A DNA stretch of 33,059 bases from Taishania sp. (GTDB taxonomy: Bacteria > Bacteroidota > Bacteroidia > Flavobacteriales_D > Crocinitomicaceae), in the NCBI GenBank assembly GCA_030150045.1, contig JASLGM010000016.1:1-33059 (forward strand). The letters run 5' to 3'. Shown here piece after piece: positions 1 through 9,008 of the stretch; position 1 is the stretch's first letter; each line of letters begins with the position of its first letter. Below the pieces are notes generated by a model. It saw nothing but the letters and a program-made list of their open reading frames with translations. It was not told the DNA's origin and did no database searches. The translations under genes were made by a program, and so were the position numbers.

Positions 1-3000
1 ATTTGTATTCTCCGTTTGCGGTCGGTTTGAAATCAGCGGTGATGCCAACAACAGCATTTGTAGCACAGTTGATCCATGTGTACGCAGCTCCCGTAACCGG
101 CGTCGCTGTCAACATTCCTGTTGTTGTGGAATATGTACCTATTGCCGTAAATTCGGAAATAACTAAAGTTGTGTTATACACTTTATCACATCCGTCTGCA
201 ACTGGCATTACATCGCGATAAACACCAGCTTCGTCATACATATTACCGTTAAAGTTATATACATTACCTACACAAATTGCCACTAACGTATCTACCATTT
301 CATAAGAATAAGAAACGTTTGCTGATCCTGTCACTGTACCTACACAGTTTGCATCACTAAAGTTTGTTAAAGTGTAAGCTCCTTCTGCAGTTGGAAGGAA
401 AGAATAAGGAGAAGCTGTAGCTGTAACCGGCGTTTCAGTTGTTCCATTCACTAAAGTGAAATTCCAAGGCGCTGTTCCAGTCAATTCTACTGAAATTGGA
501 TTTAGAGGTCCGTCAGTACATGTTCCAGTTGTTGCAAGAACTGCTGTTGGGCCAGAACAAATCACTTCGTCCACCAAGATATCATCTACATACAATTGAG
601 ATTGATCTGCAGCTGAATATCCATTAAATCCGAAGTAGTACACTCCTGAAGTTGGTACCGTAAAACGGATATCATTTGTAAGAAGCGTTGTATTGCTAAT
701 TGTCGGTTGGTTAGCAAGCTCGTTAGTCATTGCTGTATGTGTTTGCGCTGTTCCGTAAGCCACTCTTAAAGACTCTACTTTTGCACGATTAGCTGCTCCG
801 TATTTGTACGTGATTTTATAGTCGGTACCTGCATTTAACTGAATTCCTACTGTATAGAACCATGTGTCGGCAGCAGTTGTTGGGTTTTTAATAATTGTCA
901 ATGCATTGTCTGGTAAAGCAAAAGGCTTAAATGAATTCCAAACATTTCCTGCACCTACTTGCTCAACAAGTGTACAATTTGGAACAGCTCCACCCACTTG
1001 AAGGTTAAAATTCTCAGTATAAGGAACATTCACTGCACTACAAGCGGTTACAAATTTAGGTAATGCCACCCATTCGCTGAATAATCCACCATCACATTCA
1101 GAACGTACCCAAACATAATAATCCGTACCACTTGTTAAGTTTGTTAAATCAATTGAATTGGCAGTTGTGTTTGATATTGCCAAACCATCAATTGGAGCAA
1201 AGTTAACCGTACTAACATAGTAAGAATACGATTCTGGTTGGCTAGCTACTGGCGCTTGCCACGATACTGTTGCTGAAGTTTCAGTAATAGCACTTACAGT
1301 TAGAGCAGTTGGTCCAGTACAATCCGACAACATTTCAACAGAAATATCATCTAGAAAAAACTCACCGTTTCCTGCTTCTGAATAGGCTAAAAACCCGATG
1401 TAGTAAACACCAGAAACTGCAGGTGAAAAGTCCACTCTTTCAGAAAACACTTCTGCTGTATTTCCAAATGCATGATCGTTTAACACAGAAGTCATAGCTG
1501 AATGAACAGGTGAAGTCCCATAAGAAACTTTCATTTTCTCTGAATTATAACCATCTCCAGCGTATTTATAAGAAAGACGGTATGCTTTACCTCCTATCAT
1601 GTTTAATCCTTGGGTATAAAACCATGCATTTGCTGGTTCAGAAGTATGATATTTATAGGTTAACACTTTTGAACCTACTATTTCTGATTCATCTTTAGTT
1701 ACCCAGTTGTTTCCTAATCCAGCATTTTCAACATTTGTACAAGCGGGAATTGACGGAATTGTAACCGACTGAAAATTTTCAGAATAAGGGACATTCGTTG
1801 CTTCGCAAGGTGTTTTAAACATATAAATTGGAGACCAATCTCCTTTTTCAGATGCACTACATACATTACGTACCCAAAAAGAATATGTGGTATTTGGCAC
1901 TAAATTCGCTAAACTTACTGTTGGTGTACTTACTTGTGTACCTTCCGCAGGTACAACACCTGTTTCACCGTAGAAATATTCATATCCATTTGCAGAAGCA
2001 TCTACTGGGGCAGGCCAAATAAGAGTTGCGGCTGTTGATGACAAGCTCGTTGTAACAGCACGTGACACATCTAAACACATCGGAGCTAATGCTAGAGAGA
2101 AATCATCCATGGATAGATACTTCGTAGTACTAACCGAGAAAGCGTAAACAGAAAGCGTATAGTCACCATCCGTTGGAACCGTGAAGTCAACGTAATACGT
2201 ATAAAAATCTGTATTCGTTACAGAAGCAATGGTACTACCCAACTGCGTGGTCATTGCTACTTCACTTTGTTCAGTTCCTATAAACACTTTTAAATCTTGG
2301 AACTTTATTGATGTAGCATTTCTATAATTGAATTTGAAACGGTAGTTTGTTCCAGCTTGCAAAGTGAAAAAAGGTGTATATACCCGTCCATTATTAGCTG
2401 CCGAAAATTGAATAGTCATTGCATTATTGCCACTTGTTGCATATACATCACTATTTGAAGCACTTACTACCCCTGCCTTAGGCATAGCTTTCCAACAACT
2501 TGGTGCTAAACCAGCTGTAAACGTATTTGTTGCTACAACACCTTCAAAATTTTCTGTCCAAGGTAAAGTTGTTATAGCTTCGCATTTAGTTAAAACTGTT
2601 CTAACTACTGACCACTGGCTAAACTCACCTGCATCACATACGCTTCTCACCCAGAAATAATAGGTTGTATTAGGTGTTAAGTTGTTTACTGTTGTTGTAA
2701 TACCGTTTACTGCTGTTCCAGATGCTGCTGCATCAGGAGCTGTATTTGTATTGGTTAAGATATACTCATATCCTGTTGGAGTGGTTCCTGCTGGAGCGTT
2801 CCAAGACAATTGAACACTAGTTGATGATAAGGCAGTTCCTACTGGAGTTGGTGTATTACAACCGGTAGGTGGAGCTGGCGGAGAATACGTAAATGTTGTT
2901 CCTACCTCTGGTTTTGTATTTGGATTTGCACTATTCAAATAACAACCGCTCATTTTCGTCGTTCCTGGAGTAGTGGTCAACCAAGAACCACCAGATGCCG

Positions 3001-3616
3001 CAATTGTACGGCTAACCCAATCCGTAGCTGCTGTTCCTCGAAGACCAATTATAGCAGTTTTACCATTAGTATTCCCACCTACAACCTCACCGTAAACCAT
3101 TGAAATAACACCAGTTGAGGTATTCAGTCGAATTTGAAAATTTATTAAGTCTAGCGTTCTCGTATCGCGAGAAACATTTTTCCACTGTACCACGAATTCA
3201 TCTGCTACTTGCGCATAACTTATTGATCGGACACCATTTCTGTAATCAAGGCTCGTACCAAAACCAATAATAACACCACCTGTATTACTTATATTTACAT
3301 TTATTGGATTAGCTGAAGTATTACTTAAACTGTTAACTCCAGTTTCATCTTTAAATGAAACGTGACCATTTGAACTGACACGTAGTTCGCTGTGTGTTCT
3401 TCCTAAAAATGTAAAAGGAGTAGGAAGTGTAACATCATGGGTGAAATTATTATCCGGAGTGATGATTAATTCAGTAGCTGAATTTAATTCTGTGTATGTT
3501 CCAGCTTGACTATTGAAAACGTAATCACTAGCATTTTGTGCAAATGCGGAGAAACTACCTTGAACAATGATCAAAAAGCAGAACAATGCGCGAAGCAATT
3601 TGTAATACTTAATCAT
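1..3616 (-). CDS. Giant secreted multidomain adhesin-like protein, partial (3' end outside window)
   Basis: The reverse strand is open from an ATG at 3616 through the left edge, giving about 1205 residues without the C-terminus. The product starts MIKYYKLLRALFCF and has a signal peptide ending near FAQ|NAS. An N-terminal beta domain (residues about 25-250) is followed by three tandem modules, each an FN3 domain plus a choice-of-anchor (cleaved-adhesin/MAM-like) domain. The FN3 strand motifs are WVRSVCDAGEFSQW, WVRNVCSASEKGDW and WVRSECDGGLFSEW, spaced about 770 bp apart. A short repeat with the pattern C-YNFNG-YDEAGVY-DGCD occurs near residue 1110-1150. The last visible residues match the region just before the sorting tail of the divergent neighbour at 3892, so about 100 residues and a T9SS tail probably lie outside. 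It is likely surface-exposed or secreted. The ligand is unknown. Confidence 0.9.
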   Translation of the reverse strand, partial: MIKYYKLLRALFCFLIIVQGSFSAFAQNASDYVFNSQAGTYTELNSATELIITPDNNFTHDVTLPTPFTFLGRTHSELRVSSNGHVSFKDETGVNSLSNTSANPINVNISNTGGVIIGFGTSLDYRNGVRSISYAQVADEFVVQWKNVSRDTRTLDLINFQIRLNTSTGVISMVYGEVVGGNTNGKTAIIGLRGTAATDWVSRTIAASGGSWLTTTPGTTKMSGCYLNSANPNTKPEVGTTFTYSPPAPPTGCNTPTPVGTALSSTSVQLSWNAPAGTTPTGYEYILTNTNTAPDAAASGTAVNGITTTVNNLTPNTTYYFWVRSVCDAGEFSQWSVVRTVLTKCEAITTLPWTENFEGVVATNTFTAGLAPSCWKAMPKAGVVSASNSDVYATSGNNAMTIQFSAANNGRVYTPFFTLQAGTNYRFKFNYRNATSIKFQDLKVFIGTEQSEVAMTTQLGSTIASVTNTDFYTYYVDFTVPTDGDYTLSVYAFSVSTTKYLSMDDFSLALAPMCLDVSRAVTTSLSSTAATLIWPAPVDASANGYEYFYGETGVVPAEGTQVSTPTVSLANLVPNTTYSFWVRNVCSASEKGDWSPIYMFKTPCEATNVPYSENFQSVTIPSIPACTNVENAGLGNNWVTKDESEIVGSKVLTYKYHTSEPANAWFYTQGLNMIGGKAYRLSYKYAGDGYNSEKMKVSYGTSPVHSAMTSVLNDHAFGNTAEVFSERVDFSPAVSGVYYIGFLAYSEAGNGEFFLDDISVEMLSDCTGPTALTVSAITETSATVSWQAPVASQPESYSYYVSTVNFAPIDGLAISNTTANSIDLTNLTSGTDYYVWVRSECDGGLFSEWVALPKFVTACSAVNVPYTENFNLQVGGAVPNCTLVEQVGAGNVWNSFKPFALPDNALTIIKNPTTAADTWFYTVGIQLNAGTDYKITYKYGAANRAKVESLRVAYGTAQTHTAMTNELANQPTISNTTLLTNDIRFTVPTSGVYYFGFNGYSAADQSQLYVDDILVDEVICSGPTAVLATTGTCTDGPLNPISVELTGTAPWNFTLVNGTTETPVTATASPYSFLPTAEGAYTLTNFSDANCVGTVTGSANVSYSYEMVDTLVAICVGNVYNFNGNMYDEAGVYRDVMPVADGCDKVYNTTLVISEFTAIGTYSTTTGMLTATPVTGAAYTWINCATNAVVGITADFKPTANGEYK

Positions 3617-3648
3617 AAGAAGTTTAATAAATTAGACAATTTTAAGTA

Positions 3649-3656
3649 CAAAGATA
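3649..3656 (-). promoter_or_regulatory. Bacteroidota-type -7 box upstream of the left adhesin gene
   Basis: On the minus strand this reads TATCTTTG, an exact TAnnTTTG match, about 32 nt before the ATG at 3616. A TTG lies 23 nt upstream, the outer limit of usual spacing for the -33 element. The match is to the consensus only. Confidence 0.55.
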
Positions 3657-3891
3657 CCTCATATTTCAGGAAAAAAAAGCAATCTGCCGCAGCACAAAAA
3701 CATTTAAAACCCTTGCAAACACAGAATAAACAGAAACGACACTTTACTAAAAGATCCTAGCTTTAGAAATTTCAAGGCTCAAAATAAATTAACTTAGCAA
3801 CCTCAACACAAGCATCAATTTCTCTTTACTACCTTATTAACAATGCGTTGCTATGCCTATTAGCTCCGCCTAACAATTAATTTATTTTTAG

Positions 3892-6800
3892 ATGAAACTA
3901 CTTTTTTCTTTTGGACAAAGAGGCAATACATCGTTGCGCTTTTTCCACAAAACAAAGCTCTTGGTTTTGGCATGGACTTTCCTTGCGCTACAAGCATCTG
4001 CTCAAGTGGATAAATACACATTTGAGAAGCTTGATGGTACATACCAAGAACTCACAGATGCTACCATCGTAGCACAGGCATCAGAAACAGACAACTTACA
4101 AAATAAAGTCTGGACCGTTGCCTTACCTTTCCAATTCATGTTCAATGGGAACTACTATGAGAACATCAAAATCAGTAGCAATGCGTTCATTACTGTTGGA
4201 GACACGCCACCTCCTAACACACTCAACACACCAATTAGCAGTACTGAAGGGTATAAAGGAGCAATTTCCATCTTTGGCTCTAGCCTTGTTGGTCATAAAA
4301 TTCCAGATTTTTTGGGTGTCCTCTCTACAAAACTAATTTCAGAAGAAGGTGAAGAAGTATTCGTTATTGAATATAAAAACTGGGGGAAATTTACAAACTC
4401 CACTGAGAATTTTACACTCATGAACTTTCAAATCCACCTGCGTGCTAATGGAGTTATCAAAATGGTGTATGGTGAATTCACTAAAATTGGTAGCCCTGCT
4501 ACTGCTAATGGAAGCGCAAATATTGGTTTAAGAGGAGACAGAAATGGTGATAACCTTACACTAATAAACAACCCTACATTCACAAATCCTGACAAAAGAT
4601 CTACTGCTTCGGCAACCCAAAACTACGACTTAAGCAATGCCAATCCTGGAAAGCCAACAATAGGATTTACTTACATCTGGACACCAGCAGCATGCCAGTT
4701 ACCTAATCTTGCAACAGTTAATAACGTACTTTCCACAACAGCAACTGTTACTGGAAATGCAGTTGGTACAACAACTTTTGATTATGAGTTCAGAACAAAT
4801 GCTAGACCCGGAATCAATGGTAGCGATTTAATTACAGGAGGAACATTTACAGGTTCAGAAATCATTGATGGCCTTCCACAAGGAATGAGATTATTTACAT
4901 TCATTCGAGCAAATTGTGGCACATCTTTCAGCGGATGGATTAACACAGGTACAGTAACAACAACATGTTCATCTACTGAACTTCCATATAATGAAGGATT
5001 CAACAGAACAACTATTCCAAACTGTTGGTCAACAGCTTTGGTAAATGGAACAAGCTCAAAATTAACTTTTGTACAAGACGCAAAACCAGGTCTTGAAGGT
5101 ACGCATGCGGTAAAATACACATCAACAAACGGACATATAGAACGTCTTATCGCTCCAACATTTAACACAACAGGAGTACAAAATGTAATGGTTGAATTTT
5201 CACTATACCACGAAACCCTTATTCCAAATTATAAAGATTCAGTTTATTTAACCTATTCAATTGACAATGGTACAACATGGATCAAAAGCAATGGATATGT
5301 AAGAACAGACGTGTCTTCTGGATGGAAAAAGAAAACAGCCGTATTACCAACAAATGCAGGAAACATTGAAAACCTTAAGATTGGATTTTTGTTTGTTGCA
5401 GCAGGAGGAAATCCAGTGTACATTGATGACTTTAAAATTTCCGAAGCAAAATTACCTGAAATCACATCGACAACAGGTACGCAAGCTTGTGTAATCGATC
5501 AGCAATTGGTAACAATCAATGGACAATATTTTGACAACGCCATTCTTAAAATCAATGACGTTGAAGTAGCACCATTATCTTTAACTAACACAAAAATTAC
5601 TTTTGTCGCAACACCAGGTCAAAGTGGTTCAATTGTAATAACGACTCCATACGGAAGTGCAACAGTAACACAAGGATTAAACATCGTTCAAAACGAAATC
5701 ATTACCCTTTCAAAAAAGACCGTATACGACTGTATCAACAATGAAGTACTTGTAAACGTTACTTCTCCAGCTGAAAACTTTACCAATTATACGTGGTCAA
5801 ACACAGCAGTAACCGGAAGTATTGTCAATGGGTTTATCCTTCCAACTATGGCAAACGAGAACTTTACGCTTACCGCAACAAAAGAGATAAACGGTGTGAC
5901 ATGTACAGCAAAAGATTCCGTTTCTTTCCGAATCATTCCAGGCCCAATTGTAACAAAAAACACAGTTGCAACACTTTGTGAAAACACAGATGCAGAATTG
6001 AAAATCAATTACAACCGTGTAGAAACAACAATTGGAAACCTATCCTATTTAATAGGTCCAAATCCTTTTGATGTACATTTTGGTGGATACAAACAGCAAA
6101 GTATTTACCGTGCACAAGAATTAACAGCAATGGGTTGGACACCAACAAACGGAATCACTTCTTTGACGTTAACAACAGCTGAGGTAAACAACACAACATT
6201 ACAAAACTTCAGAATTCGAATAGCACAAACAGAAGCGGTAGAAACAACAACAAACTTTATCTCTACCGGTTTCACAACTTATTTCACAGCAGATCTACAA
6301 GTGCTTGCTGGGGACAATACCTTCACGTTATCTGAACCTTTCTTCTGGGACGGATTGAGCAATATTGTCATTGAATTTGCATACAGCAACAACAACAGAG
6401 GCTCAGGAATACCTTATACAACAGCGTATTACGAAGTGACTGAATTAAACTCTACAGCGTATGCTCTTATCAATAATCAAAGCGCTGCAAATGTATATGA
6501 TGCAACGACAGCAAATGAAAATGCTAAGAAAAGAAACGTGATTAAATTCGGTGCGCAGGAAACTTTACCTCAAGTGAACTTATACACTGCACTTTGGAGT
6601 GGAAACAATCTATTTACTGACGCAGCAAGAACAACACCATATACAAATGAATCGGTGAAAAACGTGTTCTTCCAAGGGGAAGCAACAAGCGAAGTAATTA
6701 GCGTAACGGTAACCAATGTTTTTGGATGTACAACAACTGAAACCTTTAACATAAACGTTCAAATTCCACGTGATTCCGTACTAAACATCACTACATGTGA

Positions 6801-7527
6801 CAACTTCACTTATAGAGGTCAAACCTACACGGAATCAGGAAGACATATTTTCGATTTAGAAACAGCACACGGATGTGACTCTACAGTAACGTTAAATCTA
6901 AACATCAACAGATCAACCGTTACTAACATTGCTTACAATGCATGTAATTCTTACGAATTTAACGGACAAGTTTACACAGAACCTGGTGTATACACGGCTC
7001 ATCTCCAAACACAAAATGGATGTGATTCTACTGTCGTTTTAACGTTGACATTCTCAAATACATTTGAACCGATCGTAAAATACGAAGACAGCAAATTAAG
7101 TGTTGTTGGAGCAACTACAAGTTCATTATTCCAATGGATAAACTGTCAAACAAACCAAACCATTCCAGGAGCCAATCAAGTAAATTATACACCAACAACG
7201 ATTGGTTCTTATAAAGTTAAGGTATTTGATGGAAGCTGTTCAGGAACATCAGCATGTTTTGACGTGACAACTTTAGCCGTTGCTGGGGTAGATGACGCAT
7301 ACCAATTTGCTGCTGTACCTAATCCAACGAGTAATGTTGTAAAAGTAACCTACAACAGTAACGAAGCGGCAAACGTAAGCTTAAAAGATATGTCTGGAAA
7401 AACATTGATGGTGAAAAACATTCAGTCAGGTGACACACTAGATTTAAGCGCATTTGCACCAGGCATTTACGTATTGAACATCGCAACAAGTGGAAGTGAA
7501 AAATCTTTACGCATCGTAAGACAATAA
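3892..7527 (+). CDS. Giant secreted adhesin-like protein with T9SS sorting domain
   Basis: This 1211-residue protein begins with a long signal peptide (hydrophobic LLVLAWTFLALQ, cleavage near ASAQ|VDK). The N-terminal beta domain (about 40-265) is paralogous to that of the divergent gene at 3616; compare YTFEKLDGTYQEL with YVFNSQAGTYTEL. FN3-like sequence follows, then a choice-of-anchor domain (about 358-518, ending VYIDDFKIS), an IPT/TIG-like domain (about 520-600), further beta domains, and two tandem short repeats (about 959-1056) with the pattern C-F-G-YTE-G-GCDST-LNL. The last 80 residues are a type A T9SS sorting domain (VPNPTSN-VKV ... L-A-GIYVLNI ... RIVRQ). It is predicted to cross the outer membrane by T9SS and be anchored or released. 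The substrate is not deducible. A hairpin terminator follows. Confidence 0.93.
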   Translation: MKLLFSFGQRGNTSLRFFHKTKLLVLAWTFLALQASAQVDKYTFEKLDGTYQELTDATIVAQASETDNLQNKVWTVALPFQFMFNGNYYENIKISSNAFITVGDTPPPNTLNTPISSTEGYKGAISIFGSSLVGHKIPDFLGVLSTKLISEEGEEVFVIEYKNWGKFTNSTENFTLMNFQIHLRANGVIKMVYGEFTKIGSPATANGSANIGLRGDRNGDNLTLINNPTFTNPDKRSTASATQNYDLSNANPGKPTIGFTYIWTPAACQLPNLATVNNVLSTTATVTGNAVGTTTFDYEFRTNARPGINGSDLITGGTFTGSEIIDGLPQGMRLFTFIRANCGTSFSGWINTGTVTTTCSSTELPYNEGFNRTTIPNCWSTALVNGTSSKLTFVQDAKPGLEGTHAVKYTSTNGHIERLIAPTFNTTGVQNVMVEFSLYHETLIPNYKDSVYLTYSIDNGTTWIKSNGYVRTDVSSGWKKKTAVLPTNAGNIENLKIGFLFVAAGGNPVYIDDFKISEAKLPEITSTTGTQACVIDQQLVTINGQYFDNAILKINDVEVAPLSLTNTKITFVATPGQSGSIVITTPYGSATVTQGLNIVQNEIITLSKKTVYDCINNEVLVNVTSPAENFTNYTWSNTAVTGSIVNGFILPTMANENFTLTATKEINGVTCTAKDSVSFRIIPGPIVTKNTVATLCENTDAELKINYNRVETTIGNLSYLIGPNPFDVHFGGYKQQSIYRAQELTAMGWTPTNGITSLTLTTAEVNNTTLQNFRIRIAQTEAVETTTNFISTGFTTYFTADLQVLAGDNTFTLSEPFFWDGLSNIVIEFAYSNNNRGSGIPYTTAYYEVTELNSTAYALINNQSAANVYDATTANENAKKRNVIKFGAQETLPQVNLYTALWSGNNLFTDAARTTPYTNESVKNVFFQGEATSEVISVTVTNVFGCTTTETFNINVQIPRDSVLNITTCDNFTYRGQTYTESGRHIFDLETAHGCDSTVTLNLNINRSTVTNIAYNACNSYEFNGQVYTEPGVYTAHLQTQNGCDSTVVLTLTFSNTFEPIVKYEDSKLSVVGATTSSLFQWINCQTNQTIPGANQVNYTPTTIGSYKVKVFDGSCSGTSACFDVTTLAVAGVDDAYQFAAVPNPTSNVVKVTYNSNEAANVSLKDMSGKTLMVKNIQSGDTLDLSAFAPGIYVLNIATSGSEKSLRIVRQ

Positions 7528-7560
7528 AGGACATAAACCACTAGCTTTTACAACCAACAA

Positions 7561-7594
7561 AAAGGGACTGTCCACTACGGCAGTCCCTTTTTTT
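7561..7594. terminator. Strong hairpin terminator shared by convergent genes
   Basis: A perfect 10-bp stem (AAAGGGACTG at 7561-7570 with CAGTCCCTTT at 7581-7590) and a 10-nt loop are followed by a T run on the plus strand. An A-run lies on the left, so it can also serve the minus-strand gene ending at 7608. Confidence 0.9.
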
Positions 7595-7607
7595 ATCTTC
7601 ATAATCA

Positions 7608-8477
7608 TTAATCTTCAAAATGTTTTTTCTCTAATTCTTCATAGTGCTTACCATCCCACCGAAACCAACGTTGCGTTTTATGAATCACCTCCTCCAACAC
7701 TTCAATACCTTCAACGAAATAGACAAATTCAGTTTCTGCCTCTTCCGTTTCCACCACTATTAAATTCGCACCATACTTATGCTCCGTTGGAAAAAGCAAT
7801 TTATCACCACTGTAATACACGCCTGCATCTCCCACACTCGATTTACTTGGTAATTCCACAAATTTACCCGCTGACCACGCATAATAATAATGCGTAGAAG
7901 CCACGCCACAAGCCTCACCAAGGAAACCAACCCGAAAGATAGCCTGCACATTTGTCAACCCCATTCCCCCCAGAACCTTGGACTCAAACCATGATTGTTC
8001 ACCAACATCTCGTAACACTAGCTGCTGATAAATTTTCCCTGACTTGACATCACGACGCATCAAATTATACTCTACCTCATCGTATTCAGAATTCGACAAC
8101 AAACGTTTAGCCCCGATTGCATATTCATTTCCTTCTTTATCTTTTGCCCACGTATAGGCAAACAATCCGCTCCACATATAACCATTAATTTCGACGCCTT
8201 TTGATACGTAACGAATCGGAAAATACTCGCCCGTCAAGCCAAAAATAGTTTCTTCTCCAATTGCCTCACCGGTAATCAACACTTTTGCGCCAACCTCCAA
8301 TTTTGCAATGGATTTTGCATTTCTAGAGGGCGATTGACGGACATTTCCGCCGTTGGTCAATACAACAGAATCACTTTCCTGATGAAAATAACGTGGTAAA
8401 TAATAGCTGTTTTCTTGCGAAAAAAGGTTGGAACTAAGAACGAAAAGGAAAATTCCTCCGATGAAAAATGACTTCAT
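7608..8477 (-). CDS. Secreted protein with SH3b-like domain, function unknown
   Basis: The chosen start is the ATG at 8477, because MKSFFIGGIFLFVLSSNLFSQ is a typical signal peptide. An upstream in-frame start at 8549 would put 24 polar residues before it. The mature protein has a bacterial SH3-like segment (about residues 37-75, with VVLTNGGNVRQSPSRNAKSI then LEVGAKVLITGE) of the type seen in wall-associated or stress-related proteins. A unique C-terminal region of about 200 residues rich in aromatic and acidic residues follows. The length is 289 aa. It is a single gene, convergent with the adhesin gene and sharing its terminator. The SH3b assignment comes from the N-R-P/S-x-S-x-x-x-x-I-x-L-x-x-G pattern. 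The biological role is unknown. Confidence 0.85.
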   Translation of the reverse strand: MKSFFIGGIFLFVLSSNLFSQENSYYLPRYFHQESDSVVLTNGGNVRQSPSRNAKSIAKLEVGAKVLITGEAIGEETIFGLTGEYFPIRYVSKGVEINGYMWSGLFAYTWAKDKEGNEYAIGAKRLLSNSEYDEVEYNLMRRDVKSGKIYQQLVLRDVGEQSWFESKVLGGMGLTNVQAIFRVGFLGEACGVASTHYYYAWSAGKFVELPSKSSVGDAGVYYSGDKLLFPTEHKYGANLIVVETEEAETEFVYFVEGIEVLEEVIHKTQRWFRWDGKHYEELEKKHFED

Positions 8478-8496
8478 ATTGTTTGGTTGTAAAACA

Positions 8497-8504
8497 CAAA
8501 AATA
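8497..8504 (-). promoter_or_regulatory. -7 box for the SH3b-protein gene
   Basis: The minus strand reads TATTTTTG, an exact TAnnTTTG match, 19 nt before the ATG at 8477. This placement also supports that start over 8549, which lies upstream of the box. No good -33 TTG is seen. Confidence 0.5.
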
Positions 8505-8600
8505 AATTAAATCCCAATGCTGTGATGAATTTGCGATTGTGCAATTCAAAAAATAATATCAAAATTTCCCTTTATTCGACGTGTAAATGATTAATAAGTA

Positions 8601-8761
8601 CTTGCCATGAATTACAGCCAGGGCGAAAGGCAATAGCTAAATGAACTAAAAAGAGATGGAACGCGTATGTGCAATTGCGACCAACGGAAGCACGTTGCAA
8701 AAAGCTAGTGACACACTTTTTAGGGCGTTTACTAAAGCCTGTAGACCGTTTAGGCTGCCAA
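8601..8761 (-). repeat. Dispersed intergenic repeat, copy A
   Basis: Read on the minus strand from 8761 (TTGGCAGCC...) to about 8601, this segment aligns along its length with 23627-23780 on the plus strand. Shared blocks include TTGGCAGC, TACxxGCTTTAG, AAAGTGT(G)TCAC, AGCT and CCGTTGGTCGCA. The identity is approximate and judged by eye. Both copies carry a similar short open frame (RAxVGRxxTxAFxxFxxHxA), but each is embedded in noncoding sequence. It makes up part of the gene-free stretch 8478-9008. Confidence 0.7.
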
Positions 8762-8780
8762 CATATTTTCAATTTTCTTT

Positions 8781-8873
8781 GGGCGTTCCCCCTCCCCAAA
8801 CGACTTGGAGAGTGGGCGGGCTATTCGTTCCAAGTTTTTTTTCAAAAAAGCTTTCCACTGCTATCCCTAACGC
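8781..8873. repeat. GGGCGTT...AACGC intergenic element
   Basis: The segment opens with GGGCGTTCCC (8781-8790) and closes with CTATCCCTAACGC (8861-8873). Internally it has GGGCGGGCTATTCG and a T-rich/A-rich hairpin (about 8831-8852). From memory this resembles a repetitive element common between genes in Bacteroidota genomes. Only one copy is in this window, so the repeat status rests on that recollection. It is more GC-rich than its surroundings. Confidence 0.45.
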
Positions 8874-8968
8874 GGGGTTATCGGCTTAAGAAATCATTTT
8901 CAGTCCAAAATTGGTGTTTTCTTTATCAGAAAAATGAGACATCGTGTGTGCACCTCGTTCTTTAGCTG

Positions 8969-8976
8969 TACTTTTG
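8969..8976 (+). promoter_or_regulatory. -7 box for the DEAD-box helicase gene
   Basis: TACTTTTG is an exact TAnnTTTG match 32 nt before the ATG at 9009. No convincing -33 TTG lies at normal spacing. Confidence 0.5.
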
Positions 8977-9008
8977 CATCTTGACATTTCGCACAATATA
9001 TTTTGAAG

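Noticed and set aside
1..3616. Tandem FN3 modules considered as a CRISPR-like or noncoding repeat array
   Set aside because: The repeat period is about 770 bp, units are divergent, and the minus strand encodes a continuous protein with recognisable domains.
4782..5168. 128-codon minus-strand frame inside the adhesin gene at 3892
   Set aside because: Antisense shadow of a clear secreted beta-rich protein, with no independent features.
8572..8799. Minus-strand 75-codon frame similar to a frame in repeat copy B
   Set aside because: The similarity is explained by the DNA repeat itself. It is noted in the repeat finding but not called as a gene.
8656..8965. Two overlapping plus-strand open frames (77 and 98 codons) before the helicase gene
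   Set aside because: They lie across the GGGCGTT element and repeat copy A, have atypical composition, and no domain or start context. Repeat-derived open frames are the simpler explanation.
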